A DNA stretch of 35,171 bases from Chitinophagaceae bacterium (GTDB lineage: Bacteria; Bacteroidota; Bacteroidia; Chitinophagales; Chitinophagaceae). How positions within the stretch are numbered: position 1 is the first letter of the stretch; each line of letters starts with the position of its first letter. The notes under the pieces were generated by a model that ran no database searches, had not been told where the DNA came from, and saw nothing but the letters and a program-made list of their open reading frames with translations. The DNA lies in NCBI GenBank assembly GCA_004173355.1, contig SEAD01000042.1, positions 1 through 35,171 on the forward strand, given 5' to 3'. Shown here in pieces: positions 7,903 through 15,062 of the stretch. The position numbers and the translations under genes were made by a program.

Positions 7903-8769
7903 ATGGTAAAAGCACTTTCACAGATTACACTCGATTTTGGCTTTGCAGCGGGACCAGGAAATCCTTCGCCGCAGGAACCCGAAACTCCGGCGGAAGAAGC
8001 CTTGCCGGCCAGTGAAGCGATTGATTCAGTGCCTGAAGCTGGAACCGATGCGGAAGGTGATACCAGTCCCGAAGGTAATACCAGTCCGGACGATGAAATT
8101 CCCGCTTCGTTCTGCGAAGCCGAAGCTGAAGCTGCACCCTTACCTCCCGGCTCTGATCTCCCTGGCCATATCAATGAACCTGAACCTGCCGGTTCCGTCA
8201 ATGAACGTGAACCTGCTGAATCCATCAATGAACCTGCTGAATCCATTAATGCACCTGAACCTGCCGGTTCCGTATTATTTTTTGAAGAGGACGCAGCAGC
8301 AGAACCAGTAATAGTATTTGATGATAATGCCGCAGACGCTGCGGGTGCTACTGCCGTAGTACAGGGTAAAAAAACGGGTTCCGGCCGCGGGCGGCGTTCG
8401 CTCAAGGACATGCCCCTGCCCGGTGAGATGCCCGAAATCCCCGAGGATGAAGTGCTTTTTTCCAAACAATATTATTCCATGGGGGAAGTGTCGGCGATGT
8501 TCCGGGAAAACCAATCCCTGATCCGTTACTGGGAAACCGAGTTTGATATCCTGCAACCAAAGAAGAATGGCAAGGGTGACCGGTTTTTCCGGCCCGTGGA
8601 CGTAAAGAACCTTGCCCTGATCTACGACTTGTTGCGCCGCCGCAAGTTTACCATCGAGGGTGCACGGGACTACCTGCGAAACAACAAAAAGGCCGAAGAG
8701 AAATTTGAACTGATCCGGCAACTAGGAAGAATCCGTTCATTCCTGCTCGAGCTCCGTGCCGGACTATGA
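7903..8769 (+). CDS. MerR-family transcriptional regulator with long acidic N-terminal extension
   Basis: The last ~99 residues form a MerR winged-helix DNA-binding domain: YYSMGEVSAMF at about 190, then SLIRYWETEF, the wing FFRPVDVKNL, and the helix-rich TIEGARDYLRN. Family members usually bind as dimers and remodel promoter DNA. There is no cysteine-rich metal-binding or large ligand-binding domain after it, so the signal is unknown. Residues 1-165 are a low-complexity extension rich in Glu, Pro, Ala and Ser. It begins with a QITLDFGF-like segment and includes tandem repeats of NEPEPAGSV type (bases 8173-8274), then a basic GRGRRS linker. Normal MerR proteins are far shorter (about 110-150 aa). 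The ATG at 7903 is supported by a promoter box placed just before it. The frame is open and in register throughout, so the extension looks translated. Confidence 0.85.
   Translation: MVKALSQITLDFGFAAGPGNPSPQEPETPAEEALPASEAIDSVPEAGTDAEGDTSPEGNTSPDDEIPASFCEAEAEAAPLPPGSDLPGHINEPEPAGSVNEREPAESINEPAESINAPEPAGSVLFFEEDAAAEPVIVFDDNAADAAGATAVVQGKKTGSGRGRRSLKDMPLPGEMPEIPEDEVLFSKQYYSMGEVSAMFRENQSLIRYWETEFDILQPKKNGKGDRFFRPVDVKNLALIYDLLRRRKFTIEGARDYLRNNKKAEEKFELIRQLGRIRSFLLELRAGL
8173..8274 (+). repeat. In-frame tandem repeat within the MerR-type gene
   Basis: Four units are joined head to tail: 8173-8199, 8200-8226, 8227-8247 and 8248-8274. They encode NEPEPAGSV, NEREPAESI, NEPAESI and NAPEPAGSV. Units are 27 bp, with one shortened by 6 bp, so the reading frame is kept. 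Near-identity at the DNA level suggests recent expansion or ongoing length variation. Confidence 0.85.
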
Positions 8770-9176
8770 AGCCGGTTCAGATATGGGGTGATAAATCTTC
8801 AGTTTTCCGGTCAGTAGCAGCAGTTCCTCACCTTTAATACCCAATTTCCCTGATTAATTGCCCGCATCCGGACGCCTAAGTACCTGAGCTAAATCTTAAC
8901 ATTGCCACTTAGGGGCATAATTTGTTGATTTTCAATAAACACCTTCATTCTCCAGCTCTCTTAACAAGTTTTTATTATCTGACCGCGATTATCGTTTAAC
9001 TTTTGGTCTGATTTATGGATTATACCAAACATAACAACGCAAAAAGAAAGCTCTTTAAATACGGACCAGGAAGTGGATAGAAACAGTGAAAGCTGTGATA
9101 TTACTGGATTGTGGAGTGGAAGTACGCTGTTTTTGATTTAGAACTTTGTTAACAGCACCCGATGCACTAATGGCCG
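8770..9176. other. Gene-poor intergenic region
   Basis: No convincing gene is seen in this AT-richer stretch of about 400 bp. It has a 7-bp inverted repeat CCTAAGT (8875-8881)/ACTTAGG (8907-8913) and a 6-bp one TTTGGT (9002-9007)/ACCAAA (9024-9029). A 21-codon frame at 9015-9080 encodes a basic peptide, but it has no promoter box or clear ribosome-binding site. The region may hold regulatory sequence or a longer RNA. Confidence 0.5.
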
Positions 9177-9184
9177 TAAATTTG
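9177..9184 (+). promoter_or_regulatory. Putative -7 box of the candidate small RNA (TAAATTTG)
   Basis: TAAATTTG is an exact TAnnTTTG match, about 85 nt before a strong plus-strand terminator and with no sizeable gene between them. A TTTG lies at 9145-9148, but its 28-nt spacing is longer than usual. Confidence 0.45.
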
Positions 9185-9189
9185 CGTTA

Positions 9190-9299
9190 TCAATAGCACG
9201 AAGAATAAGGATGAAAGTCCTTTATTATAAAACAGTCAATTTTCTCATAAGCAGTTAGTTTTGGTTGCGACCCCTGTTTCCACAGGGGTCTATTTTTTT
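9190..9299 (+). ncRNA. Candidate small RNA of about 110 nt
   Basis: A consensus promoter box (9177-9184) and a strong intrinsic terminator (9269-9299) bracket a stretch with no sizeable gene on the plus strand. The predicted RNA has a 5' hairpin (AAGGA 9207-9211 with TCCTT 9218-9222), an A/U-rich single-stranded middle and the 3' terminator hairpin. This is the layout of trans-acting small RNAs. A 15-codon frame starts at 9211 (MKVLYYKTVNFLISS), so a leader peptide or dual-function RNA is possible. It does not show the features I would expect of SRP RNA, tmRNA or 6S RNA. The alternative is a 500-nt 3' untranslated region of the MerR-type gene. The exact 5' end is inferred from the box. Confidence 0.45.
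9269..9299 (+). terminator. Strong intrinsic terminator on the plus strand, overlapping the end of the vanZ-like gene
   Basis: GACCCCTGT (9269-9277) and ACAGGGGTC (9282-9290) form a perfect 9-bp stem with a TTCC loop, followed by TATTTTTTT. On the minus strand there is no T-run after the stem, so it works for plus-strand transcripts. Its T-run is the antisense of the last codons and stop of the vanZ-like gene. Confidence 0.88.
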
Positions 9300-9688
9300 A
9301 TATACCTGTAACGGCTATAGAGCATTCCAAGCACAGCCCCTGCACCATCGGCCAGGATATCCCCGCTGTCAAATGACCTGTTCGGAATAAAATCCCGCTG
9401 AACATATTCCATGATGATCCCGTAAGCGATTGCGGTGATGCAGACATAAATAAAGCTCCGCCAGAGTGCGGTTTTGTTGATGGCTGTGCCAGCAGCATTA
9501 TCGGTGAACCTGCAATAGAATCCCCAGCAGGCCAGGAAGGTAAGACCGCCGAACATACCAACATGTATAAACTTGTCGAGATGGATATTGCCCATCCAGT
9601 TTTCCGAAGGGAAGCTGGAGCCTGGCAATGTAAGCAGGATCACAGAAAGGATGAATGCAAGTATTGCGGGGAGGAATGAACGGATCAA
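9290..9688 (-). CDS. VanZ-family small membrane protein
   Basis: The protein is about 132 aa with four predicted membrane helices. The motifs are those of VanZ-like proteins: FIHVGMFGGLTFLACW in helix 2, the segment AYGIIMEYVQRDFIPNRSFDSGDILADGAGAVLG, and a short basic tail. VanZ itself is linked to teicoplanin resistance in enterococci, but most homologues, including this one, have no established role. The frame is open upstream to 9775, but that DNA contains the terminator of the preceding gene (9738-9769). A TATAATTG box lies at 9706-9713, so I place the start at the TTG at 9688, after a GGAAA-type sequence. No ATG is available before the first helix. The gene comes after gcvH, the sigma factor and the anti-sigma factor on the same strand. 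Confidence 0.82.
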   Translation of the reverse strand: MIRSFLPAILAFILSVILLTLPGSSFPSENWMGNIHLDKFIHVGMFGGLTFLACWGFYCRFTDNAAGTAINKTALWRSFIYVCITAIAYGIIMEYVQRDFIPNRSFDSGDILADGAGAVLGMLYSRYRYIKK

Positions 9689-9705
9689 GCGTCTGGAATT
9701 TCCTG

Positions 9706-9713
9706 CAATTATA
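9706..9713 (-). promoter_or_regulatory. Putative -7 box of the vanZ-like gene (TATAATTG)
   Basis: TATAATTG on the minus strand matches TAnnTTTG with one mismatch. It lies between the upstream terminator and the proposed TTG start at 9688, so the gene could be transcribed separately from the sigma operon. Confidence 0.4.
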
Positions 9714-9737
9714 GATGAATAATGCTGAAAGGAAGGG

Positions 9738-9769
9738 AAAAAAAGAGAGGCCTCTGGAAAGAGGCCTCT
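9738..9769 (-). terminator. Terminator of the sigma/anti-sigma operon
   Basis: Two copies of the self-complementary AGAGGCCTCT (9746-9755 and 9760-9769) form a 10-bp stem with a 4-nt loop, followed on the minus strand by seven T. Each arm is also a palindrome, which is unusual. It lies about 100 nt after the anti-sigma stop. Confidence 0.88.
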
Positions 9770-9866
9770 TACCAACTATAGAACCAAAAGCATTTGCTCC
9801 GTTTCGGGAGTTGCTTTCTTTAATTACGTGATCGGGAAGCCTGTGGATTGTTGAAGGGAAAGAAAA

Positions 9867-10652
9867 CTACAATTTACCCAGCACATACATAGTGCCTTCG
9901 GGTTGCGCGCTGCCACCCTTTTTCTCGAGGGTAATGGCGAATGCTTCTGCGCCCTGTGCATTTTTTGCACGGATGAGGAGTTTCTCCTGTTTGACATCAA
10001 ACACGCCGAGATCGACGGGTTTGCCCTGGAAGATAGCCCAGAGCTGGTATTGTTTGTCGCTTGCAGGAACCGGGAGGTTATTGGCTGCAAGGAAGACATC
10101 ATGGGAAGTGGTATCCCAGTAGATGGTAGCATATGCCTGTGGCGCATTGGCAGTACCCGGCATCACCACCATTTTCATATCAGGGTTGATCACCTTTTTA
10201 ATATCAACGGTCATGGTGTCAATCCTTGAATTGGCAGAAGCAAGCTGGGAGTCTTTACCGGCAACGGTTTCAGCCAGGTCTTTGTTACGGCCCAGCATAT
10301 TTACGTTCCAGATCAGGCTGCCCGCAAGCAATACTATGGAAGCGGCTGCCACATATTTCCATGGATTCATCTGCCGTACAGGCGTCTCCTGAAGATGAAC
10401 TACAGGTACCTGCGTTTTATTGTCGGTGTCATTGAACAGGGCCGCACGGATTTCCTCCTTCAGCGCAGCAGGAGGCGCCACGGCAGCGGCCATCGCCTGC
10501 TCTTCGAGAGCAGTCTCAAAAGCAAGTCTTGCCTGCAGCACTTCGGGATGCTGTGCTACCATTGCTTCAAACTCTGCCTGCTCTTCGGGAGAGGCGAGTC
10601 CGAGCACGTAGCTCTCAACAATTCCGCTTAATATGTAGGCCTGGACGTTCAC
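9867..10652 (-). CDS. RskA-like anti-sigma factor
   Basis: The 261-aa membrane protein pairs with the ECF sigma factor directly upstream. Residues 1-75 form a helical sigma-binding domain (ILSGIVESYVLGLASPEEQAEFEAM). It has no HxxxCxxC zinc motif, so it belongs to the non-zinc type. One membrane helix lies at about 99-117 (WKYVAAASIVLLAGSLIW), then a short coiled stretch to about 150. The periplasmic RskA C-terminal domain runs from about 160 to the end (ATIYWDTTSHDVFLAANNLP, YQLWAIFQGKPVDLGVF). It should hold the sigma factor at the inner membrane until a signal, often followed by proteolysis, frees it. The start is GTG, 1 nt after the sigma stop (TAA-A-GTG), so translation is coupled. The signal cannot be deduced. 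Confidence 0.9.
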   Translation of the reverse strand: MNVQAYILSGIVESYVLGLASPEEQAEFEAMVAQHPEVLQARLAFETALEEQAMAAAVAPPAALKEEIRAALFNDTDNKTQVPVVHLQETPVRQMNPWKYVAAASIVLLAGSLIWNVNMLGRNKDLAETVAGKDSQLASANSRIDTMTVDIKKVINPDMKMVVMPGTANAPQAYATIYWDTTSHDVFLAANNLPVPASDKQYQLWAIFQGKPVDLGVFDVKQEKLLIRAKNAQGAEAFAITLEKKGGSAQPEGTMYVLGKL

Positions 10653-10653
10653 T

Positions 10654-11199
10654 TTATTTTATCAATGTTCTTAAATGAGTTAATGCGCTTCTTATCCTTG
10701 TTTTAACTGTCCCCAGCGGGATCTCCAGTTGTTTTGAAATTTCATCATGCGTGTATCCCTGGAAGTAAGACAATTCGATGAGCACACGGTGATCTTCTTT
10801 CAACGTGCTTAACACCTTCCTTAATCCCACATCATCCACCTTCGGCAGTACACCGAGCTCACCCGTCAATGAATCATTGTTTTCGGGAATGGGTTTGTTC
10901 TTCATCGAATCCTGGTAACCCCGCGAGCGGATCTTGTCAATCGCTGCATTCCGGGCTACATTCATCATCCAGGTAAACAATCGTCCTTTTACCGGATCAT
11001 ACGATTCGATCTTCCGCCAGATATTCACAAATACTTCCTGTAACACGTCGCGCGCCGTTTCCTGGTCGCTCACGATGGCGCCTACGACTCCCAGTAGGGC
11101 TCCTGAATAGTTATCATAGAGATAACTGAAGGAGTGGTCATTCCTTTGCTGCAATAACGCGACAAGCTCAGGTTCACTATATGTGATTCTGGGGTTCAA
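10654..11199 (-). CDS. ECF-type RNA polymerase sigma factor (SigK-like)
   Basis: This 181-aa protein has only the two minimal ECF regions. Region 2 (about 20-90) carries DNYSGALLGVVGAIV and DVLQEVFVNIWRK, and continues through GRLFTWMMNVARNAAIDKIRS. Region 4 (about 118-180) has the helix-turn-helix YTHDEISKQLEIPLGTVKTRIRSAL. It would direct RNA polymerase to stress or envelope promoters when released by the anti-sigma factor encoded next. No in-frame ATG or GTG exists between the upstream stop and the conserved region; TTG at 11199 gives the best start. The gene lies 77 nt after gcvH, and no consensus promoter box is seen in the gap. It may use its own, non-sigma-A promoter, as autoregulated ECF genes often do. 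Confidence 0.92.
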   Translation of the reverse strand: MNPRITYSEPELVALLQQRNDHSFSYLYDNYSGALLGVVGAIVSDQETARDVLQEVFVNIWRKIESYDPVKGRLFTWMMNVARNAAIDKIRSRGYQDSMKNKPIPENNDSLTGELGVLPKVDDVGLRKVLSTLKEDHRVLIELSYFQGYTHDEISKQLEIPLGTVKTRIRSALTHLRTLIK

Positions 11200-11276
11200 A
11201 TAGTTGGGCGGTGGAGTGAAAAGAATGGTGTTAATCTCACTTGAACTTTATTTACGGGAAATGAATAATTCCGGAT

Positions 11277-11654
11277 TTACCCGACAACGGATTCGTAACC
11301 GGCTGCATCCAGCAACCCTTCGACTTCTGCGGGATTGTCAACTTTCATCTTTATCATCCAGCCCTTTCCATATGGATCGTTATTAACGAGTTCGGGCGCA
11401 CTGGCAAGTGCATCGTTCAGCTCGGTAATGGTCCCGGCAACCGGGAGGAAAAGGTCAGAAACTGTTTTTACCGCTTCCACGGTTCCAAACACATCACCAG
11501 CTCCAAGGGGTTTACCAATCGTCTCCACTTCCACATAAACAATATCCCCGAGTTCGCCCTGTGCAAATTCCGTGATACCAATTGTAGCCACATCACCTTC
11601 TAATTTCACCCATTCATGATCCTTGGTATACCTGAGTTCTTGCGGATAGCTCAT
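11277..11654 (-). CDS. gcvH: Glycine cleavage system H protein
   Basis: The 125-aa H protein carries the lipoyl arm that shuttles the aminomethyl group between the P, T and L proteins of the glycine cleavage complex in the cytoplasm. The lipoylated lysine is K63 in TVEAVKTVSDLF. The lipoyl-domain fold is recognisable from YTKDHEWVKLEGDVATIGIT through GDIVYVEVETIGK. The length is normal for the family. gcvT and gcvP are not adjacent. A CATATTTG box 17 nt upstream of the ATG could be its promoter. It is followed on the same strand by the sigma/anti-sigma pair and the vanZ-like gene. From recollection, gcvH next to vanZ is common in Bacteroidota, so the sigma pair may sit inside an older neighbourhood. 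Confidence 0.96.
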   Translation of the reverse strand: MSYPQELRYTKDHEWVKLEGDVATIGITEFAQGELGDIVYVEVETIGKPLGAGDVFGTVEAVKTVSDLFLPVAGTITELNDALASAPELVNNDPYGKGWMIKMKVDNPAEVEGLLDAAGYESVVG

Positions 11655-11670
11655 AATGCTGATTTATACG

Positions 11671-11678
11671 CAAATATG
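11671..11678 (-). promoter_or_regulatory. Possible -7 box of gcvH (CATATTTG)
   Basis: CATATTTG on the minus strand differs from TAnnTTTG at one of the fixed positions. It is 16 nt before the gcvH ATG. No clear -33 element is seen. Confidence 0.35.
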
Positions 11679-11804
11679 GTAAAAACAGCGGGTTAAAAAG
11701 CGGAAGCCCGGATTTTTTTCGCTTTTAATTGGAATGGGCGGGAAACTAACACCTATTTATCCACTCTTTGCAGGTTATATCACCTTCATGCGGGGAGCCA
11801 GGGA

Positions 11805-11812
11805 TATATTTG
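11805..11812 (+). promoter_or_regulatory. -7 box of the outer-membrane barrel gene (TATATTTG)
   Basis: TATATTTG matches TAnnTTTG exactly, 26 nt before the ATG at 11839. The leader ends in AAAAGGAACC, one of the better ribosome-binding sequences in the window. No clear TTG is present at -33. Confidence 0.55.
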
Positions 11813-11838
11813 CTGACCTTATCAAAAGGAACCATTAA

Positions 11839-14307
11839 ATGAGAAAACCGACAACCTTATCCCTGGCGCTGCTACCGCTATGCGTGTCCCTTTCGGCGCA
11901 AACTATCACCGGCGGCGTAAAGGATTCCCAGGGAAAATGGCTGGATAAAACCACAGTCAGCCTGCTCCGGGCGGTAGACAGCCAGGTGGCTAGGCTCTCG
12001 GTAACTGATAAGGAAGGGAAGTTCTCCATCAGCAGCGCCCCCGGCAATTATATCCTTGGCCTGACACAAATTGGTTATACACCCTTTTTTTCCAAACCCA
12101 TCCCGCTGACCGCCGCAGATACCCTGTTGCCGGATTTCATCATGGCATCCACTGAAGGCTCGCTGGAAGGGGTGACCGTGACGTCTAAAAAACCAATTGT
12201 TGAAGTGCTGGCTGACAAAACCATCCTGAATGTGGAGGGCACCATCAATGCAGTGGGTAATGATGCGCTGGAGCTGCTTCGCAAATCGCCGGGTGTGATG
12301 GTGGACAAGGACGACAACCTCAGCCTGGCGGGGAAAAACGGGGTACAGGTTTTTATCGACGGCAAGCCGAGCCCGCTATCCGGTACGGACCTGTCCAATT
12401 ACCTGAAGACATTACAATCCACCCAGATCGAGGCCATAGAACTGATCACCAATCCTTCAGCCAGGTATGAGGCAGCCGGTAACGCCGGCATCATCAACAT
12501 CCGGCTGAAGAAAAACAAAACGTTCGGCACCAATGGTTCCGTGACTGCGGGATACAATATCGGTACTTACGGTAAATACAATGCGGGTTTCACACTCAAC
12601 CACCGCAACAGCCGGATCAATGCCTTTGGCAGTTACAATTACAGCCAGTCGCTAAATATAAGTGACATGTATTCTTTCCGCGACCAGGCCGATTCCCTGT
12701 TTGAACAGGAAACGGAAATGCGGTTCAGGAATAAATGGACCCATACTTTCAAGGCAGGGATCGATTATTTTCTCAATGCAAAAAGTACGGCAGGGGTCAT
12801 GGTCAACGGCAACCTGTCGGATAATGTGCTGCATACCGACGGGCCAATGGAGATCAGGGCGAAATCAAACCCGGATGTACCTGCCCGGGTGCTGGATGCG
12901 CGGAGTGAAAGTGTGGTGGACCGGAGCAATGTAAATTTCAACATCAACTACCGGTATGCACAGAGTGCCACACGCGTGTTTAATATTGATGTGGATTACG
13001 GATTTTTTGATCTCAACAGCAACCAGTACCAGCCGAATGACTATTATGAAATTGTCAGCGGCCAACGCGTGTACAGCTACAGCAGCAATTACCGTATGAT
13101 TGCGCCAACCGATATCAGGATTTATTCCTTAAAGGCCGACTATGAACAGGATTTCAGGAAAGGTAAACTTTCGTACGGGGCAAAGTTTGCGTACGTAAAA
13201 ACGGACAACGATTTCAGCAGGTACGATGTGGCGGGTAGTTCCGAAACCCTGGACCAGGAGCGCAGCAACCGGTTTGAATACACGGAAAATATAAATGCGG
13301 GTTACATCAATTACAACCGTGCGTTCAGCGGAGTGATGCTGCAGGCTGGATTGCGGATAGAGAATACTGTTTCTGAAGGGCAGTCGACCGGCCGGAAACT
13401 CAATAATGGAGTGTTTGAACAATATGATTCATCACTGAACCGGAACTACACCAACCTTTTTCCGAGTGCTGCGCTGACTTTCAACAAAAATCCCCTGAGC
13501 CAGTTTGGCCTGACCTATAGCCGAAGGATCGACCGGCCGGCGTACCAGGACCTGAACCCGTTTGAGTTCAAGCTGAATGACTACACTTTCCAGAAAGGCA
13601 ATACCCGCCTCCGCCCGCAATACACCAACAGTTTCGGACTGACACACACTTATAAATACAAGCTGGCAACTGCGGTAAACTACAGCCATGTAAAAGATAT
13701 TTTCACCCAGTTGCCCGATACCACCGAGCGCTCGAAGTCATTCATGAGCAAATCAAACCTCGCCACGCAGGATATCATCAGTCTCAACATCAGCTACCCG
13801 TTCCAGTATAAGTGGTATAGTTTTTTTGTAAACCTCAATTCGTATTATTCAAAATACAAAGCCAATTTTGGCGGGGGCGACCGGAACATCAGTCTTGATG
13901 TATTTGCATTTAATTTTTACATGCAGAACAGTTTCAAACTCAGCAACACACTGACCGGTGAAATCAGCGGCTTCTATACTTCCCCGAGTATCTGGCAGGG
14001 TACATTCAGGAGTATTGCGATGGGCAGTGTGGATGCCGGGTTGCTCAAGACGATCTTCAGGGGAAAGGGTACCGTAAAAGCATCGGTGACGGATCTCTTC
14101 CGCATCATGCAATGGAAAGGCGAATCAAATTTTACCGGCGTACAGAGCATTGCCAGTGGCCGTTGGGAGAGCCGACAGTTCCGCCTCAACTTTACCTACC
14201 GCTTTGGTAATACACAGGTGAAAGCCTCAAGGCAGCGGAAGACCGGACAGGAGGAAGAAAGTAAAAGGGCGGATGCGGGATCCGGCAGCACGCCTGCCGG
14301 CAACTGA
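11839..14307 (+). CDS. TonB-dependent-receptor-like outer-membrane barrel protein (OMP_b-brl_3 type)
   Basis: The 822-aa protein has a Sec signal peptide (cleavage near SLSAQ at about 20). A carboxypeptidase-regulatory-like beta-sandwich spans about 22-105, with the typical TDKEGKFSI and NYILGLTQIGYTP. A plug domain covers about 120-225 (ALELLRKSPGVMVDKDDNLSL, then VQVFIDGKPSPLSG and EAIELITNPSARYEAAG). A long beta-barrel rich in Tyr, Asn and Phe fills the rest. The tail after the last strand is short and charged. Such proteins are Bacteroidota outer-membrane receptors; this subgroup lacks an SusD partner here and its ligand is unknown. The upstream signals and start are clear. Its stop is 1 nt from the stop of the convergent cyclophilin gene, so no terminator fits between them. 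Confidence 0.9.
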   Translation: MRKPTTLSLALLPLCVSLSAQTITGGVKDSQGKWLDKTTVSLLRAVDSQVARLSVTDKEGKFSISSAPGNYILGLTQIGYTPFFSKPIPLTAADTLLPDFIMASTEGSLEGVTVTSKKPIVEVLADKTILNVEGTINAVGNDALELLRKSPGVMVDKDDNLSLAGKNGVQVFIDGKPSPLSGTDLSNYLKTLQSTQIEAIELITNPSARYEAAGNAGIINIRLKKNKTFGTNGSVTAGYNIGTYGKYNAGFTLNHRNSRINAFGSYNYSQSLNISDMYSFRDQADSLFEQETEMRFRNKWTHTFKAGIDYFLNAKSTAGVMVNGNLSDNVLHTDGPMEIRAKSNPDVPARVLDARSESVVDRSNVNFNINYRYAQSATRVFNIDVDYGFFDLNSNQYQPNDYYEIVSGQRVYSYSSNYRMIAPTDIRIYSLKADYEQDFRKGKLSYGAKFAYVKTDNDFSRYDVAGSSETLDQERSNRFEYTENINAGYINYNRAFSGVMLQAGLRIENTVSEGQSTGRKLNNGVFEQYDSSLNRNYTNLFPSAALTFNKNPLSQFGLTYSRRIDRPAYQDLNPFEFKLNDYTFQKGNTRLRPQYTNSFGLTHTYKYKLATAVNYSHVKDIFTQLPDTTERSKSFMSKSNLATQDIISLNISYPFQYKWYSFFVNLNSYYSKYKANFGGGDRNISLDVFAFNFYMQNSFKLSNTLTGEISGFYTSPSIWQGTFRSIAMGSVDAGLLKTIFRGKGTVKASVTDLFRIMQWKGESNFTGVQSIASGRWESRQFRLNFTYRFGNTQVKASRQRKTGQEEESKRADAGSGSTPAGN

Positions 14308-14308
14308 T

Positions 14309-15022
14309 TTATTTTTTCCGTTTCACCAGTTTTGCGCGGATGATCATGATATCCTGCAGGGGCCGGTCGTGATCCTTTCCCTGGCTGGTTGGCGAGGAAG
14401 AAATTTTGTCGAGTATGTCAAAACCGCTGGTCATTTCGCCAAAGGCGGTATAGTTGCCATCCAGGTGCGGCGTGCCGCCAACGGTTGTGTAAGCTTCCCG
14501 TTGCGCCGGGGAGAGTTTATATTTAAGACGGTTGTTCTCCAGGGAATCGAGACCGGCGGGCGTAAATACCCGGCCTTTTACAATGTAGAACTGGCTCCCG
14601 CTGCTGGCTTTGGACGGGTTTACATTATCGCCCTCGCGCGCTGCGGCAAGGGTACCATTTTTATGGAAAATCGTCTGGCGGAATTCTGCGGGAACCTTGA
14701 ACCCCGGACCACCTTCACCCAGGGCTATGCCGGGTTGTGCGCCGCGACTGTCCGGGTCACCTGCCTGGATCATGAAGTTGTTGATCACGCGGTGGAAGAG
14801 CAGGCTGTCGTAGTAGTGTTTTTTTACTAGCAGCAGGAAATTGTCGCGGTGGAGCGGCGTGGAGTCTGACAGACGGAATACCATATCACCCATGGTTGTT
14901 TCTATCAGGACATCCCTTTTCCTGTCTTTTTTGCGGAGCCGTGTTTCTTTCTGTGCAGATACGCTGGACGCAGCAGCGAGCAGGATGGCCAGGAATGTAA
15001 AACAAAGCAGTTTCCTTATCAT
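14309..15022 (-). CDS. Secreted cyclophilin-type peptidyl-prolyl cis-trans isomerase
   Basis: The 237-aa protein has a signal peptide (residues 1-23, cleavage near SVSAQ), so it should act in the periplasm. A basic linker (RLRKKDRKR) leads to a cyclophilin domain from about 38. It contains FHRVI (76-80), FMIQAGD (83-89) and SGSQFYI (141-147), covering the catalytic Arg and the Gln of the active site. An insert of about 40 residues before DGNYTAFGEM is typical of Bacteroidota members. It speeds proline isomerisation during folding of exported proteins. I place the start at the ATG at 15022 because the signal peptide begins there; the frame is open further upstream without a better start. The gene converges on the barrel-protein gene with a 1-nt gap. 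Confidence 0.93.
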   Translation of the reverse strand: MIRKLLCFTFLAILLAAASSVSAQKETRLRKKDRKRDVLIETTMGDMVFRLSDSTPLHRDNFLLLVKKHYYDSLLFHRVINNFMIQAGDPDSRGAQPGIALGEGGPGFKVPAEFRQTIFHKNGTLAAAREGDNVNPSKASSGSQFYIVKGRVFTPAGLDSLENNRLKYKLSPAQREAYTTVGGTPHLDGNYTAFGEMTSGFDILDKISSSPTSQGKDHDRPLQDIMIIRAKLVKRKK

Positions 15023-15062
15023 GGTTGAGGTTTTAACGTGGTCAGTTGGTGGATTGGTGACT

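Noticed and set aside
7887-8465. 192-codon open frame antisense to the MerR-type gene's extension
   Set aside because: It is produced by the repeats on the plus strand. The plus-strand frame continues into a clear MerR domain and has a promoter, while this one has neither.
9689-9775. Longer N-terminus for the vanZ-like protein
   Set aside because: It would be read through the sigma operon's terminator hairpin; the promoter box lies downstream of that.
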